NCBI RefSeq assembly: GCF_003672135.1
Contig: NC_039506.1
Coordinates: 21,174,497 to 21,238,496 of the forward strand
Source of the DNA: Ooceraea biroi
Taxonomy: Eukaryota; Arthropoda; Insecta; Hymenoptera; Formicidae
DNA length: 64,000 bases
Direction: 5' to 3'
Shown here: positions 1-9,732 of the stretch, piece after piece
Layout of the letters: every line of letters starts with the position of its first letter
Numbering within the stretch: position 1 is the first letter of the stretch
Notes under the pieces: model-generated
What the model saw: only the letters and a program-made list of their open reading frames with translations
The model's database searches: none
What the model was told of the DNA's origin: nothing
Made by a program: the position numbers and the translations under genes

Positions 1-567
1 AATGTCCAATATCGTGCAGATGCAAATTCCATACCGACGGCCGTAATTTTCAGCCGCGCCGAACGCGAGGAAGCCGCGTTCCGTTGCACGGACTCTGTAA
101 TTTCAGGGCGTTGTGCTTTTTTTTCATGGGGCACCATGCCGGGTTCCCCGTGAGTAAACTCGGGGAGGGGTGACAGGAAAACTCGTCGGCGATCGGAGAC
201 GCAAGACAAATATGCTAGATAGACGGTGTGGTCACTTCGTCGCGTCGTCAGCGAATCAGACGAGGCATTACGCGCTTGAAAACGCAGCGGAATTGCTACG
301 AATTTTCTGGATAAGGAACTTCTCGAGCTCGAAAGCTGCGACAACGATCAACAACGATCCGTTCACATTACCTGTTGATTATCGAAAAACTTCGTTACAC
401 GAATGGTAGTCAATTCGCCGCAACCACGCAATTTTTCAGGAGATGGATTAACGGAGCTCTTATCAGCCGCGAAGTATCCTACGGAATTGATGGCGGCCAT
501 CAGTTTCGCTGATCGATGGCCGCAAAAAATCGTATCGATTTGCAAGCAGAGGAAGAGAGAAAAAGGA

Positions 568-611
<44 letters not shown>

Positions 612-1003
612 TGCCAAGAACTACGTAATTATCCACAGTTATGGACGTTAAAGCTGCCAACAATCAGTCCGATCATTGAATAATCGTCTCCCTTGTTAAT
701 AATGCACGTGCTGGTCGCGCATGTGCGCGAGCGGGATAACTAGGCCACTTGTAATTGATAATCGCCAGCTTAGTAGTCGCGATGACCAACAGTAGTCATG
801 ATGCATCTCGCGAAATCTAATCACCTCGAGAGTTTCGCGACGTTTCGTCGCGACGTCATCGTCCTCGATCGTGCTCTCCCTCCCTCCGGCGAGCGATTAC
901 GTAAATCCGCAGCTGGAAATTACGCGACGCACCCGCGTAATTTCGCAAACGGTTGGGGTGGAAAATCACGAGTTCGAACTTCGAAGCGAGAGTCAGCGAG
1001 TCG
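1..1003. other. No supported gene; one weak exon-like frame
   Basis: I see no recognisable gene here. A 96-nt stretch at 54-149 lies between a short 'ttttcag' and 'gtgagtaaac' on the + strand and is open in two frames. Its upstream pyrimidine tract is poor and the base before the donor is C, so I do not call it an exon. Apart from the GA microsatellite the rest is unremarkable CpG-rich sequence. Confidence 0.6.
572..607. repeat. (GA)n microsatellite
   Basis: An uninterrupted run of about 18 GA units, preceded by a purine-rich lead-in from 550. The Ser/Leu and Arg/Glu repeats of all frames crossing it come from this array and are not protein evidence. Confidence 0.97.
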
Positions 1004-1190
1004 ATGTCGCCAAGAGACGCATTCGGGTCGCGCAACATCAGCGATCTGCTGTTTAAGAAGAGGGAAGTGCGTTAGCCCTCTTCCCGAGCGTACAAATTTC
1101 GCCAGCAGTTAGGGCAAAGAAGGGACGCTCCCGCGTCTCTCCCCGCTTTTTTTGCAGGCGAAGGGTTCCTTTACGGGGACATTAGCATAA
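1004..1190 (+). CDS. Candidate two-exon micro-ORF (weak)
   Basis: Not a recognised protein. An ATG at 1004 opens 21 codons beginning MSPRDAFGSRNISDLLF, up to a fair donor (GT at 1067). After 91 nt a very strong acceptor (C/T tract ending 'tttttttgcag', AG at 1156-1157) leads to ten more in-frame codons and TAA at 1188-1190, giving about 31 residues. The same frame is open upstream back to a TAA near 940. For: acceptor quality and frame agreement across the intron. Against: tiny product, mediocre start context, and donor gtgcgt rather than gtaagt or gtgagt. The acceptor could instead belong to a noncoding exon. Confidence 0.15.
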
Positions 1191-1299
1191 ATCGACGAAT
1201 ATGAATCGGGCGTTTGCGCGCACCCGCCCGGAGAGTGTCTTTGCGCGCGAAACGTTTAATTAAACCTCCCATAAATCACCGGCGACCGCGGCGCGATGC

Positions 1300-1321
1300 G
1301 GGCGGGCGGGCGGGTACGGGG
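1300..1321 (+). other. G-quadruplex-prone tract
   Basis: Five runs of at least three G with one- to three-base loops within 22 bp (GGGc repeated four times, then tacGGGG). This matches the usual intramolecular G4 pattern on the + strand. Function is unknown, and no candidate exon is near enough to assign a promoter role. Confidence 0.7.
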
Positions 1322-2258
1322 ACAAATTAATAAGATTAATTGGTTGACAGTTTGGGAAACACTTTCGACCGCGCCGCCGGCCGTTCTCGTTACGCTTTGA
1401 CGTCGGCTGAATCTCCTCCACGCGGGCGCGTCGAGGGGCCGCAGGAAAGAATATTAATTTTTAGCCCGCGGCACCCTCCCCTCCCATCTGGAAAATACGT
1501 TTTCTTTGAACCCGGGCTCCAAAGGCTTATCCCGGACCCTCAAACGGAGGGATGAACGTCACCCGCCGGGGATACGCCGTTAGATCGATGGTTTTTAACG
1601 ACACTGACGCGCGCGCGAGTTTTATGACTATATCTCCGCACCGCGCGGACATTTTTTCACCGTCGATGAAACTGACATGTATTTAACTCTGCGAGTGATA
1701 TTAATATCTCATATTTCACGCGAGATATTTAACAGATGCTCTCGGAGCGCGATCAGATAATCCACGGCGAGGGTGTTTCGCGTATAATCGCTGCATTTAC
1801 GTAAAAGCCGCCAGAAATTTCTCGCCAGACGCTTCATCATAATTCCACACTGACGTTGATTCCATTATCTGCCGCGTATTACGTTACACACAGATCGTAT
1901 CGCGCGAGGGAATCGGCCGAGTCCTATCGATCGGCGACCCCCGATGGATGGACGGACGAACAGCTGTACCTACGCTATCGCTATCGTATTCTTCCCTCCT
2001 TTGTACACGGTATTATGACGGCTGTCATTCGGAGCGTTAAACGAGTGTAGCGATTAGTAACGCGAGACGTTGACTCACTATGGGGGCAGCGTGTAGAACG
2101 ATGATGATATCGTACGATCTACCGACCAATTCTACCGAATGCAACTTGCACGCGCCCACATTAGATGTTTCCGACGTGATATCCGACTGAATAAACTCCG
2201 CGGTATTACTCATCGACATTATTTTCACACAGAGCGGCAAGCTCGATACGTGCTGCCG
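1322..2258. other. No gene seen
   Basis: Only short frames of 60-70 codons overlap here, with no splice context of note. No repeat, RNA gene or known motif was found. Confidence 0.6.
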
Positions 2259-2289
2259 GCATGCATCAAGCTGCGAGCTTGATGCATGC
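2259..2289. repeat. Perfect 14-bp inverted repeat
   Basis: Arms 2259-2272 (GCATGCATCAAGCT) and 2276-2289 are exact reverse complements separated by GCG. It would extrude a 14-bp stem with a 3-nt loop. It is too short for a transposon with two TIRs and carries no terminator-like T run. Confidence 0.9.
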
Positions 2290-2381
2290 GCCGTATGGTC
2301 CATAGCGAACGAAGGAACGGATGCAGCGCTCCTCCCTCGCGCCGTGCACAGTCTGTCTTCGTGTTTTCCATTGTTTCGCAG

Positions 2382-2586
2382 CACCCGCACGTTTTTGCCG
2401 GCTGTCCGGTATGCCTTTTTGGCCTCTGGACTCTCGCCCGACGATGCGATTCATGGAAACCGATACGATTCGGACAGTCTATTTGCTAAGCATTGTAACC
2501 CAAGTCTCATTGTACTGTCGCGCGAGCACGCTACCTTTCGCGCGCGCACAAACGCCCGCCATCCGGGAGTGGCATGGAAACGATGA
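2382..2586 (+). CDS. Candidate exon after strong acceptor (weak)
   Basis: A pyrimidine-rich tract from 2352 ends in 'ttgtttcgcag' (AG 2380-2381). Downstream all three + frames stay open for about 100 nt and two stay open for about 200 nt. The frame ending at 2586 reads like a mixed globular sequence, including the segment SGLSPDDAIHGNRYDSD. The other long frame ends at 2623. No strong donor follows. With three open frames the true frame cannot be chosen, and a stop-poor noncoding stretch explains it equally well. No family is recognised. Confidence 0.13.
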
Positions 2587-2937
2587 TACGCGCGTGGAAA
2601 AGAACGCGATATTTCCCAGTTGATTTTCCGCTCTTGCCGTTTTCCGCGCCGCTGTAAATCGCCGCCGCCGAGCACGCGATGAAATCGCCGACCGCGCAAC
2701 AATCCGCGCGTGTGTTCTTCACGCGATTACTAAACCGTATGTCTCTCTTTCTCTCTCGCTCGATGGATCGATACCACCGTAAAAAGGAGCACGGTGTGTT
2801 GCACTGTTACGTGACACCGTAACTCTGCACACGCGCCGTCTCTCGGGCTCAGTTATCTTTGAATCTGAGCGGAAATGTAACGCGAGTCTCACCATGATAA
2901 TTGTTTTCGCGCGGATTATACCGGCGTTTATTTCAAA
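2587..2937. other. No gene seen
   Basis: Short overlapping frames on both strands and a small CT-rich patch near 2741-2760. Nothing else supported. Confidence 0.6.
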
Positions 2938-3375
2938 TCACGCAAGATTTATGCAATCAGTTCGGAATGAACGCCCGTCTGAGTAAATCGTGAACGTCAA
3001 ATCAATATTCGCCGCGCGTTGTACGTGGAAGAAAAGTGGAGAGCCAAATGAATAATACACCGCGCTTTGCCCGCTCGAAACAATTAGACGGCAATGTATC
3101 GCGACAGTGTTGCCGAAACAGAAACGGATTTTATTGATTATCTCGGTGACGTATCGCGGACACGTGATACCAGATTTAATAGGAAAATAATGAATACCGC
3201 CAAATGTACGTGGAAGGGGCTGTTGGTTTAGCTCGGACGCGCGGGGATCTGATGTAACGTCATTCCAAAGAATTAAACTCCATTTACAGGGAAGAAGGGG
3301 AGGGATACCTTTCGATCGCGACCGCCGGGTACAATGGCCGTCCGCTGATTTTATAACGCGCATGACACCTGACAT
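2938..3375 (-). CDS. Hypothetical 145-codon ORF (weak)
   Basis: An ATG-started frame of 145 codons ends with TGA at 2938-2940, in sequence less GC-rich than most long frames here. The ATG lies directly after 'ctttatttctag' on the minus strand, which would also serve as a splice acceptor. Composition is balanced, with mixed charge and Ile, Phe, Tyr and Cys present, and there is no low-complexity run. There is no signal peptide and no clear membrane segment. I recognise no domain. A frame this long is still expected by chance in 64 kb, so this is a candidate only. Confidence 0.2.
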   Translation of the reverse strand: MSGVMRVIKSADGHCTRRSRSKGIPPLLPCKWSLILWNDVTSDPRASELNQQPLPRTFGGIHYFPIKSGITCPRYVTEIINKIRFCFGNTVAIHCRLIVSSGQSAVYYSFGSPLFFHVQRAANIDLTFTIYSDGRSFRTDCINLA

Positions 3376-4259
3376 CTAGAAATAAAGGGACGTCCATCTG
3401 TTTAATGTAGGCAGCCCCGGGCCTTCGATAACGTGATGAAATAACGCCGCATCCGGTGATGGACAGCGGATGATACTACTTTAATATGCGCCCCCGATTT
3501 TCCTGTCCATCCACGTGTGACATATGATACGTAAAATGCGCACGCGCGCATGCACGAGCACGGCTTGACACGGAATTCGATCGGTAACTCGATTGCAGGC
3601 ACGATTAATCGTGAGCCCACCCGCCGCGCCGGTTGGACACATATTCATTGGCCATTCGGTTTGCTTCATTAGTACATAATCGATAAGTACAATTTGACGA
3701 GGGTCGAGTGCCGCTCTCGCGGAATTTCCGCGCGGCGCTTCCGCCCTCCACCAGCCCGCGACCAGCCGGCCAACTTTTATATTTCCTCGTCGCGCGGCTC
3801 CGATCGAAACAACCCTCTCGACCAACTCTCTCCTCGTGCTCCGACCGGCCCGTAAACTTCCGCAGACCGCGGAGTTCCGACAGACGTCATTCTCCGCGGA
3901 ACGTTGCAAGTTTCATCGGATCGATTTCCAAGTGACGTCATATAGCGTATTAACCATAGGTCGGATGAATTATTAATCCAACCACGCACGGCATATACCT
4001 GTCGCTTAGCGTGCATACAACTCTAATAGGACTTCCGTGCTTTGACCTATCGAGGCCGTGCTGTATCTATACGTCGATGTTTCGCCATCGACGTACACGG
4101 GATCAGCCGTGGCGAGCACGGTGTAATAATAATGACGACGCGGGTTTCGCAATGCCTGCGTTCACTATACGCCTTGATCCAGATCCATTCTCGTTCGTAA
4201 CGGCCGTTTATCCGAGATGAAGCAAGCAATTGACGCAAAAATCTCATGAAACAGCACTC
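3376..4259. other. No gene seen
   Basis: Overlapping frames of up to about 140 codons lie on both strands at 3402-4016. They mirror each other over CpG-dense sequence and lack splice context, so I read them as chance. Confidence 0.55.
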
Positions 4260-4379
4260 GGTCCGTTCTTACAATAAAATCGTCTTGAACGTAGACTGTG
4301 GATACTAATGAAGCTTTCTTTATTCATTAACAAGTATCCGAAGATTACATTGAAGACAATCTTGATGTAAGAATGGACC
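4260..4379. repeat. 120-bp imperfect hairpin / foldback
   Basis: Arms 4260-4306 and 4333-4379 are 47 bp each and align without gaps at about 77% identity (11 mismatches, about half of them transitions that allow G:U pairing in RNA). A second inner stem, 4306-4312 with 4323-4329, closes a 10-nt loop. The outer ends GGTCC/GGACC match perfectly. It could be an old foldback MITE or a transcribed hairpin such as a small-RNA precursor. No target-site duplication is evident, and the arms contain no microRNA I know. Confidence 0.75.
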
Positions 4380-6177
4380 ATAACTGCCGTCCATACATAT
4401 TAAACGTTATCATAACGGTTACTGCATATTAAAATGAGAAATCGTTCATCGTAAGCACTCTCCACAAGGCTCGATCGATCCTACACTAAGATTGGACTTC
4501 TTGAGCGTTCCAGGATCGCCGCGGCTGTAATTTGTCAGCGGTCGCTTGAAAGCGGTATCTTCCCGTTAACGACGTCGATCGAGATCGCACCGCAACACCT
4601 ATCTACCGTGATATGACGTTGTCGGTCTGCCTTTTATGGCGCGTAAAACTCGGAATTGTTCCATCAAAGTTGCACGTCTGCGTTAAGGAGACCCGAAACT
4701 TTCCGTCGGAGGAGGTTCTCCTCAGCCACAATGTAACGCGTTAAATTACGGGGACATTCCGCGGCTCCAAAAGCGACGCGAATGGCCCAAGAGACGCAGC
4801 CCGCAAGGTTTAATTAATATGTAATATGTACAGCATATGTAATACAATACAATGTCGTACTTCGTTAGCGCTGTCGCGGCCGTCACTCCCGAAGCGAATT
4901 ACCAACTTGTCCCGGGAAAAATATTATACATCGCAAAGGCCGCTTCATAGCGGTCAATTCACGATAAAACATTGACGCAAGCAAAAAGACCGATCGCGAC
5001 GAATTGCCCGAGACTAATCAACATTGACGCAATGGAATACTTTATAAGGGGTTGTCGCACGGACAGACCCCGGGCGAATCCAGCTTGCCGGTAAACGATT
5101 CTGACACGCCGTGTTATCCGCGAAATGGATAAATCATTATTTCGGTTGTCACATCTTGTAAATTATCACGCGATACCCCGGCGGTGTCCGGCAGAAAATC
5201 CATTTTGCACGAAAAAGCACCAGTCGCGAGTGCACGCGGATGGTCGCGCGGGTTGATCGCGCTCGGCACTGCAGAAATTAAACATATCGCGTCGATACGT
5301 CTCGCAGCGAAATGCACCGCAATTATGCCTCGCGAATGTGTGATTACGAGCTTAATTTGAACGCGCGCGCGTGTTTATTAATCTACTTTAAACTGGATTG
5401 GCGTGCCCGTCGCGCTGTGTACACGCGCATAAAACCGCGTTGTAAAACGGAAGGCTACACGATGCAATCTCGTTATCCGCTCAGCGCAATTGCGAGCGCC
5501 ATTGCGTCAGAGATTGAAAGACGCGATTAATCACACGTATCAAACATGATTCGAATGCATGTGAAGGATACAATGAAAAATGTGAAAAGGCATAAACGTG
5601 TAAAAATATTCTTTGTACCTGTACATGTCGCACATATCAAACGATTTATTGAGTGACTATTTAGCCCTGAGCTTCAGCAGTACCTTCGAAACTATTAAAG
5701 ATCCCGCTTGCGAGATTGCGAACGGAGCTTACCCTCGTAGATCGCTCGCAAACTACGCAATCATCCTTCCTTTCGCGCTGAGAATTTATCGAAACGCGAA
5801 GGACCCGCGTATATTTATCGCTCCCTTTTTCTCTCTGGCGATAGCTATTAACGATAGTCCTCGAAGGCGCAAAAAGGGGGATGAAACTTCGAGCTTGCAC
5901 CGAGACCCGAAGTACAGGTCGTTAACCTTCGGCGAGATGACAGGTGCATCATAAAGTCGATCGTAAAACGGAACTGCGACTGAAATAATATGCGTCGGGT
6001 TATCACGCTGCTTATAATTTATTGTTAATGAATAATATGTAAGTGCGTCGCGCGGGTTGCCTCGCGAGGCGGAATTATGAGGCGCGGATGTTACACGTTA
6101 CGTGAAACATTCATACGTAAAAAGGAACACGATTCCTGCGAGTTTCAACTTTGATGTCGCGAACAAAAGTGATCTCC
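4380..6177. other. No gene seen
   Basis: AT-richer sequence. The longest frame (5613-5954, 113 codons) begins at TTG and has no supporting splice or start context. Nothing recognisable. Confidence 0.6.
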
Positions 6178-6414
6178 ACACAGAAAGAAAAATTTTTGCT
6201 ACCATAGCTAATCATGATTTGCTAAAAATTGTTTGCTGCCGTAGCTATAAATTTCTAACCTACAGCAAACTGTTTGCTCTTACAACTAATGAATTAGGAA
6301 CCTTATCTAATAAAATAGGTATCAGAGCTAAAATTTAGCTGTCCATATATTACGACTGAATTTAGTTATCACACGCAGTTTTTAGCTATGGCAGCTACTT
6401 TTTTCTTTCCGTGT
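6178..6414. mobile_element. MITE-like element with TIRs
   Basis: The left end (ACACAGAAAGAAAAA...CCATAGCTA) and the reverse complement of the right end (ACACGGAAAGAAAAA...CCATAGCTA) match over about 33 bp with a few mismatches and one 1-bp indel. The element is about 237 bp, AT-rich and noncoding. Internally it repeats a 'gctaccatagcta'-like motif several times. No target-site duplication is obvious, so the exact ends may be off by a few bases and I do not assign a superfamily. Confidence 0.75.
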
Positions 6415-8422
6415 TAACACGCATGTTTACTCGTGACGATATAAAGTTCGACGTTCTTTGCATTACCTACAATGTAACGAACGAAATTGGATTATGCAAA
6501 AATTTGCATCATCTCGTCGACTCACTTCAAAAAAATGCAGCGATATGAATATAATTTATCAAGATGCGCGCGACAGGTAGCGCAAAGTTAAATTAATTTT
6601 TCGACGATATGGATATTGGCAGCTCACAAGATGCAGCTTGGGGGAAGTGTTATCTCGTGTATCAAATTTGCATGCGATATTTCGCAAAATGTAAATACGA
6701 TCGCGGTCTGCGCGGAAACTGGAGCACTCATTCTTCTGCATAATGATCTGCACTTATTTACATACCCATTGTATATTCATAAATATTACGAGCAGACCTG
6801 CAGGTCATTCATGATACACTTATCGACAGACACGTCTCTCTTTTCATCTCTCTTCAATTAGGAGTAACGAGGAAGGCAAGGATACTCGCGGAACGCCGTT
6901 ATACTTTTATATCGCGCTCGAGAAAATTTCGATCGCACTCGTGACCGAGCTTACGCGAGACATTGGAATTGTCGCGCGGCATTTACTTAAAATTCCAATC
7001 TTAATTTCGCTCTGAAACGAAGAGCCGGATGGACCAACAGTGGGATTAGCCGATAAGCTAATCTGCTCGCTTGCTCGCTAACTCGAATCCGTGGCGCTCG
7101 AATAGATTAGCCGAAATTCGCGATCGATTCGATCAACCGCTCTCGCATATCATTATAAAGCCAACGCATCGTATTCGATATCAGAATTCATTACCGTTGC
7201 GGGGTTATCATATATCCGGGTCGGATTCATACCATAATGAAGCTAAGCGTCGCTCGATCGACATTTCAGCGCGATACTGAGCAGCCGCCGTCGTTCCGAT
7301 TCCGCCCGGAAGTTTCAGAACGGGGAAATGTGACTTGACGGATGCCGCGGACGTCTGCGACTTATTCACGAGAAGATTTGACAGGAAGCAGAGACTCCAC
7401 TCGCAAGTACACTCCCTTCAACGACCGATGGATTTCATCCTCTCTCGTTTTTTCTATCTTCTTTCTCTCTTTCTGTTTCTTCCTCTTTCTCGAGCGACGA
7501 GACTGGAAGAGCCCGGATAAGCCGACATTGTTACACCGCACGGTACGGACACGGCTGGATGCGCTCGCGTTTTCTGTGGCATTAAATGCAGAAAAAAGTT
7601 TATTTCCCTCTCCGACCAGGCCGCCGCACGCATGATCGCAGCTCTCGAATCGTCGGGAACGCCTCGACCAAGAGGACGAGGGGAGGAATGAGCTCGAGCA
7701 GCGGAGAATGGAAAGACGGTTCGATATTTCCCACGAGTGCGAGAGCAAAATATTTGAGCGGATACGTGAATTTCGTTCCCTGCGAAGCCCCGTCCCATTT
7801 CTCGTACCCTGATTGCACCCCCGAATCCGCTGTTACCTCTCTCTCGTTCTCCCTTCCCGCCGCGTCGCGACGTTGTCCTCGCGCGGATTAGGGCGAGTCC
7901 GGCCGTAGGCCGAATAAAATCGCGACGCTACCACGGTATTATCGTTCGCGCGATCGAGGAACAATGTGAAAAAAGGTTTCGCGAGGGAGAAACCAACGGG
8001 GCAAGGGCAGAGGGGTGAAGGTGTGTTCGCTGGCGTTGCAAGCGCGAGGGACACGAGGAAGGAATTATTGAAATTCCACCGTCGAACCGATATTTCGCCA
8101 TCGTCCATTGTTTCCCCCGCGTAACTCTTTCTCTCTCTCTCTCTTTTTCTTTTTCTCTTTTTCTCTTTTTCTCCCTGCGTCCGTGCACGTATCCTTCGTG
8201 CGTTCAGTAATCAGGGTCTCAGATTTCCAAGGATTAAATTGGAGCCCTGTAACAATAACGCCAACTGGGGTTGCTTTCGCCCGATGAAAAATTTCATTGT
8301 CGAATGGACTTCTCTGTACGAGAACGAGGGGCGTAAGGGAATCGCGTGTAAGAGAAAGTCTTCAGCCTTGCGGAAACGGCAACTTGCTAGATTTTATTAC
8401 GCGAATATTGCCTATTAACGCT
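6415..8422. other. No gene seen; two pyrimidine tracts
   Basis: Two long pyrimidine tracts stand out, at 7438-7494 and 8128-8172 (CTCT then TTTTTC units). Frames across 7335-7891 on both strands overlap these tracts and each other. No recognisable gene or RNA. Confidence 0.6.
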
Positions 8423-8470
8423 ATTACGTTCGCCGTTACGTTCGCCGTTACGTTCGCCGTTACGTTCGTC
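8423..8470. repeat. 12-bp tandem repeat, four copies
   Basis: Four consecutive units of GTTACGTTCGCC. The first starts with A instead of G and the last ends GTC instead of GCC. The Thr-Phe-Ala-Val repeat in the frame across it is a by-product of the 12-bp period. Confidence 0.93.
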
Positions 8471-9685
8471 GTGCGAACTCCCATGCGAAAATTCACACAG
8501 CGCGCGTGGCTAATGTGGAAATAATTGTATCCCTTACGAATTCAGGTGACCCGTGTCCCTCGTTCCTTCCCGTCTCGTTTCGCCGAGTTGATCGTCACGA
8601 TATCGTCGAATTCGTTGTAACGCGCTTAAATGAGAAATTAATGATCGGCGCGGAGAGGGATACCGGGGGTAAAGAGACACCTCAGCGCGCCGCGGTGCCT
8701 CGCGCGAAAAACTGCATCGAGAGTATTGGAACATTAAAGCGCACAAAAATACGAAGAGGTGAAACGCAAACGAAATACCGGGCCAACACACATGGCGGTA
8801 TGTATTTTACGTCCAAAGTCATTTCGCTCGCACACACCGGCGCGTATCCGAAGCGCGCGGGTGTACGCTCGCTGGCACGAATAAAAAAGATTATGTCATC
8901 GTTGGCCACTGAAAAAAACATACCCCTCCGCGCCACGTTGATGCACCACATTCGCCGAATGCACCCACGGAAACCCGCGGATGAGAAAACATGAATCGAC
9001 ATGTTTTTTCTTTCCCTCTCCCCCATTTTCCGTTCGAGAAAATAACAGATTCGTTCGGCCCAATAATAACGCGGGGAAAACGAAAGGGGATCGCGAAGCG
9101 GTATCGGAGACACTCGCACGTGCAATTTCGACCGGTGATCCGGACCCAGAACGAAATCGCGGTGTATTTAAAGCCGTGCGATTAACGCCGCATAAACGCG
9201 GAATACACGTCAGTGCCACGCGACATGTATCGCGCAAACGAACCTTCAACGTGGAATAATATCCGCCGTACGTACGTACGTGGCTGCCCCGCGAGCGAGG
9301 GTGCATTACCTGGCAGTAACTGCATCCCGCTAACGATCGCGCACGTGGCGGGTTTCGACGATTTTCCGAGATACCCGCCGCCGAACTGGGTTAGAGGACA
9401 AGCTCGGTTTTACTGGAGTAATTACACACGCTAGAGCATCCGGAATAACACCGCGGCCATATAAAGCGAGATGCGCTCTAACCAGGCCGTAGGAAAGCTG
9501 AGAAGAGGAGGGGAGAGGCAGATATTTCCTCTACGAGCTATATTATTCTCTCAAAGATAAGAGACGCGTATCGGCGTTTTGCAAAGTCGCAACGTCCCGG
9601 CCGACTTCAGTCATTGATGTCGCAAGCGTTCATCCACAGTGCACAGACGGTAAATTATAACATGTCCCTGTACGCGTATTTTTAG
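8471..9685. other. No gene seen
   Basis: Mirror-image frames of 90-160 codons on both strands (8506-9306) in CpG-dense sequence, with no start or splice support. A short CGTA run sits at 9267-9281. Confidence 0.55.
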
Positions 9686-9732
9686 AATTTGATTTGCAGC
9701 GAAGTACGTTTTACTTCGCTGCAAATTAAATT
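9686..9732. repeat. 21-bp inverted repeat (one mismatch)
   Basis: Arms 9686-9706 and 9712-9732 pair over 21 bp with a single mismatch and a 5-nt spacer. The core GATTTGCAGCGAAGTA faces TACTTCGCTGCAAATT. A palindrome this compact is well above chance. It may be a minimal foldback, a cruciform or a dimeric protein-binding site. Confidence 0.88.

Noticed and set aside
363..663. Frames with Ser-Leu or Arg-Glu repeats on both strands
   Set aside because: They are translations of the (GA)n microsatellite at 572-607.
1158..1199. Similarity of a short frame (EGFLYGDIS) to an MPN-domain motif
   Set aside because: Nine residues in one of three frames followed soon by a stop; too short to support homology.
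8297..8524. Frame with Thr-Phe-Ala-Val repeats
   Set aside because: The repeat is the 12-bp tandem array at 8423-8470; the rest shows no protein-like character.
9447..9490. TATA-box-like 'catataaag' as a core promoter
   Set aside because: No initiator or exon follows at the expected spacing, and such motifs are common by chance.
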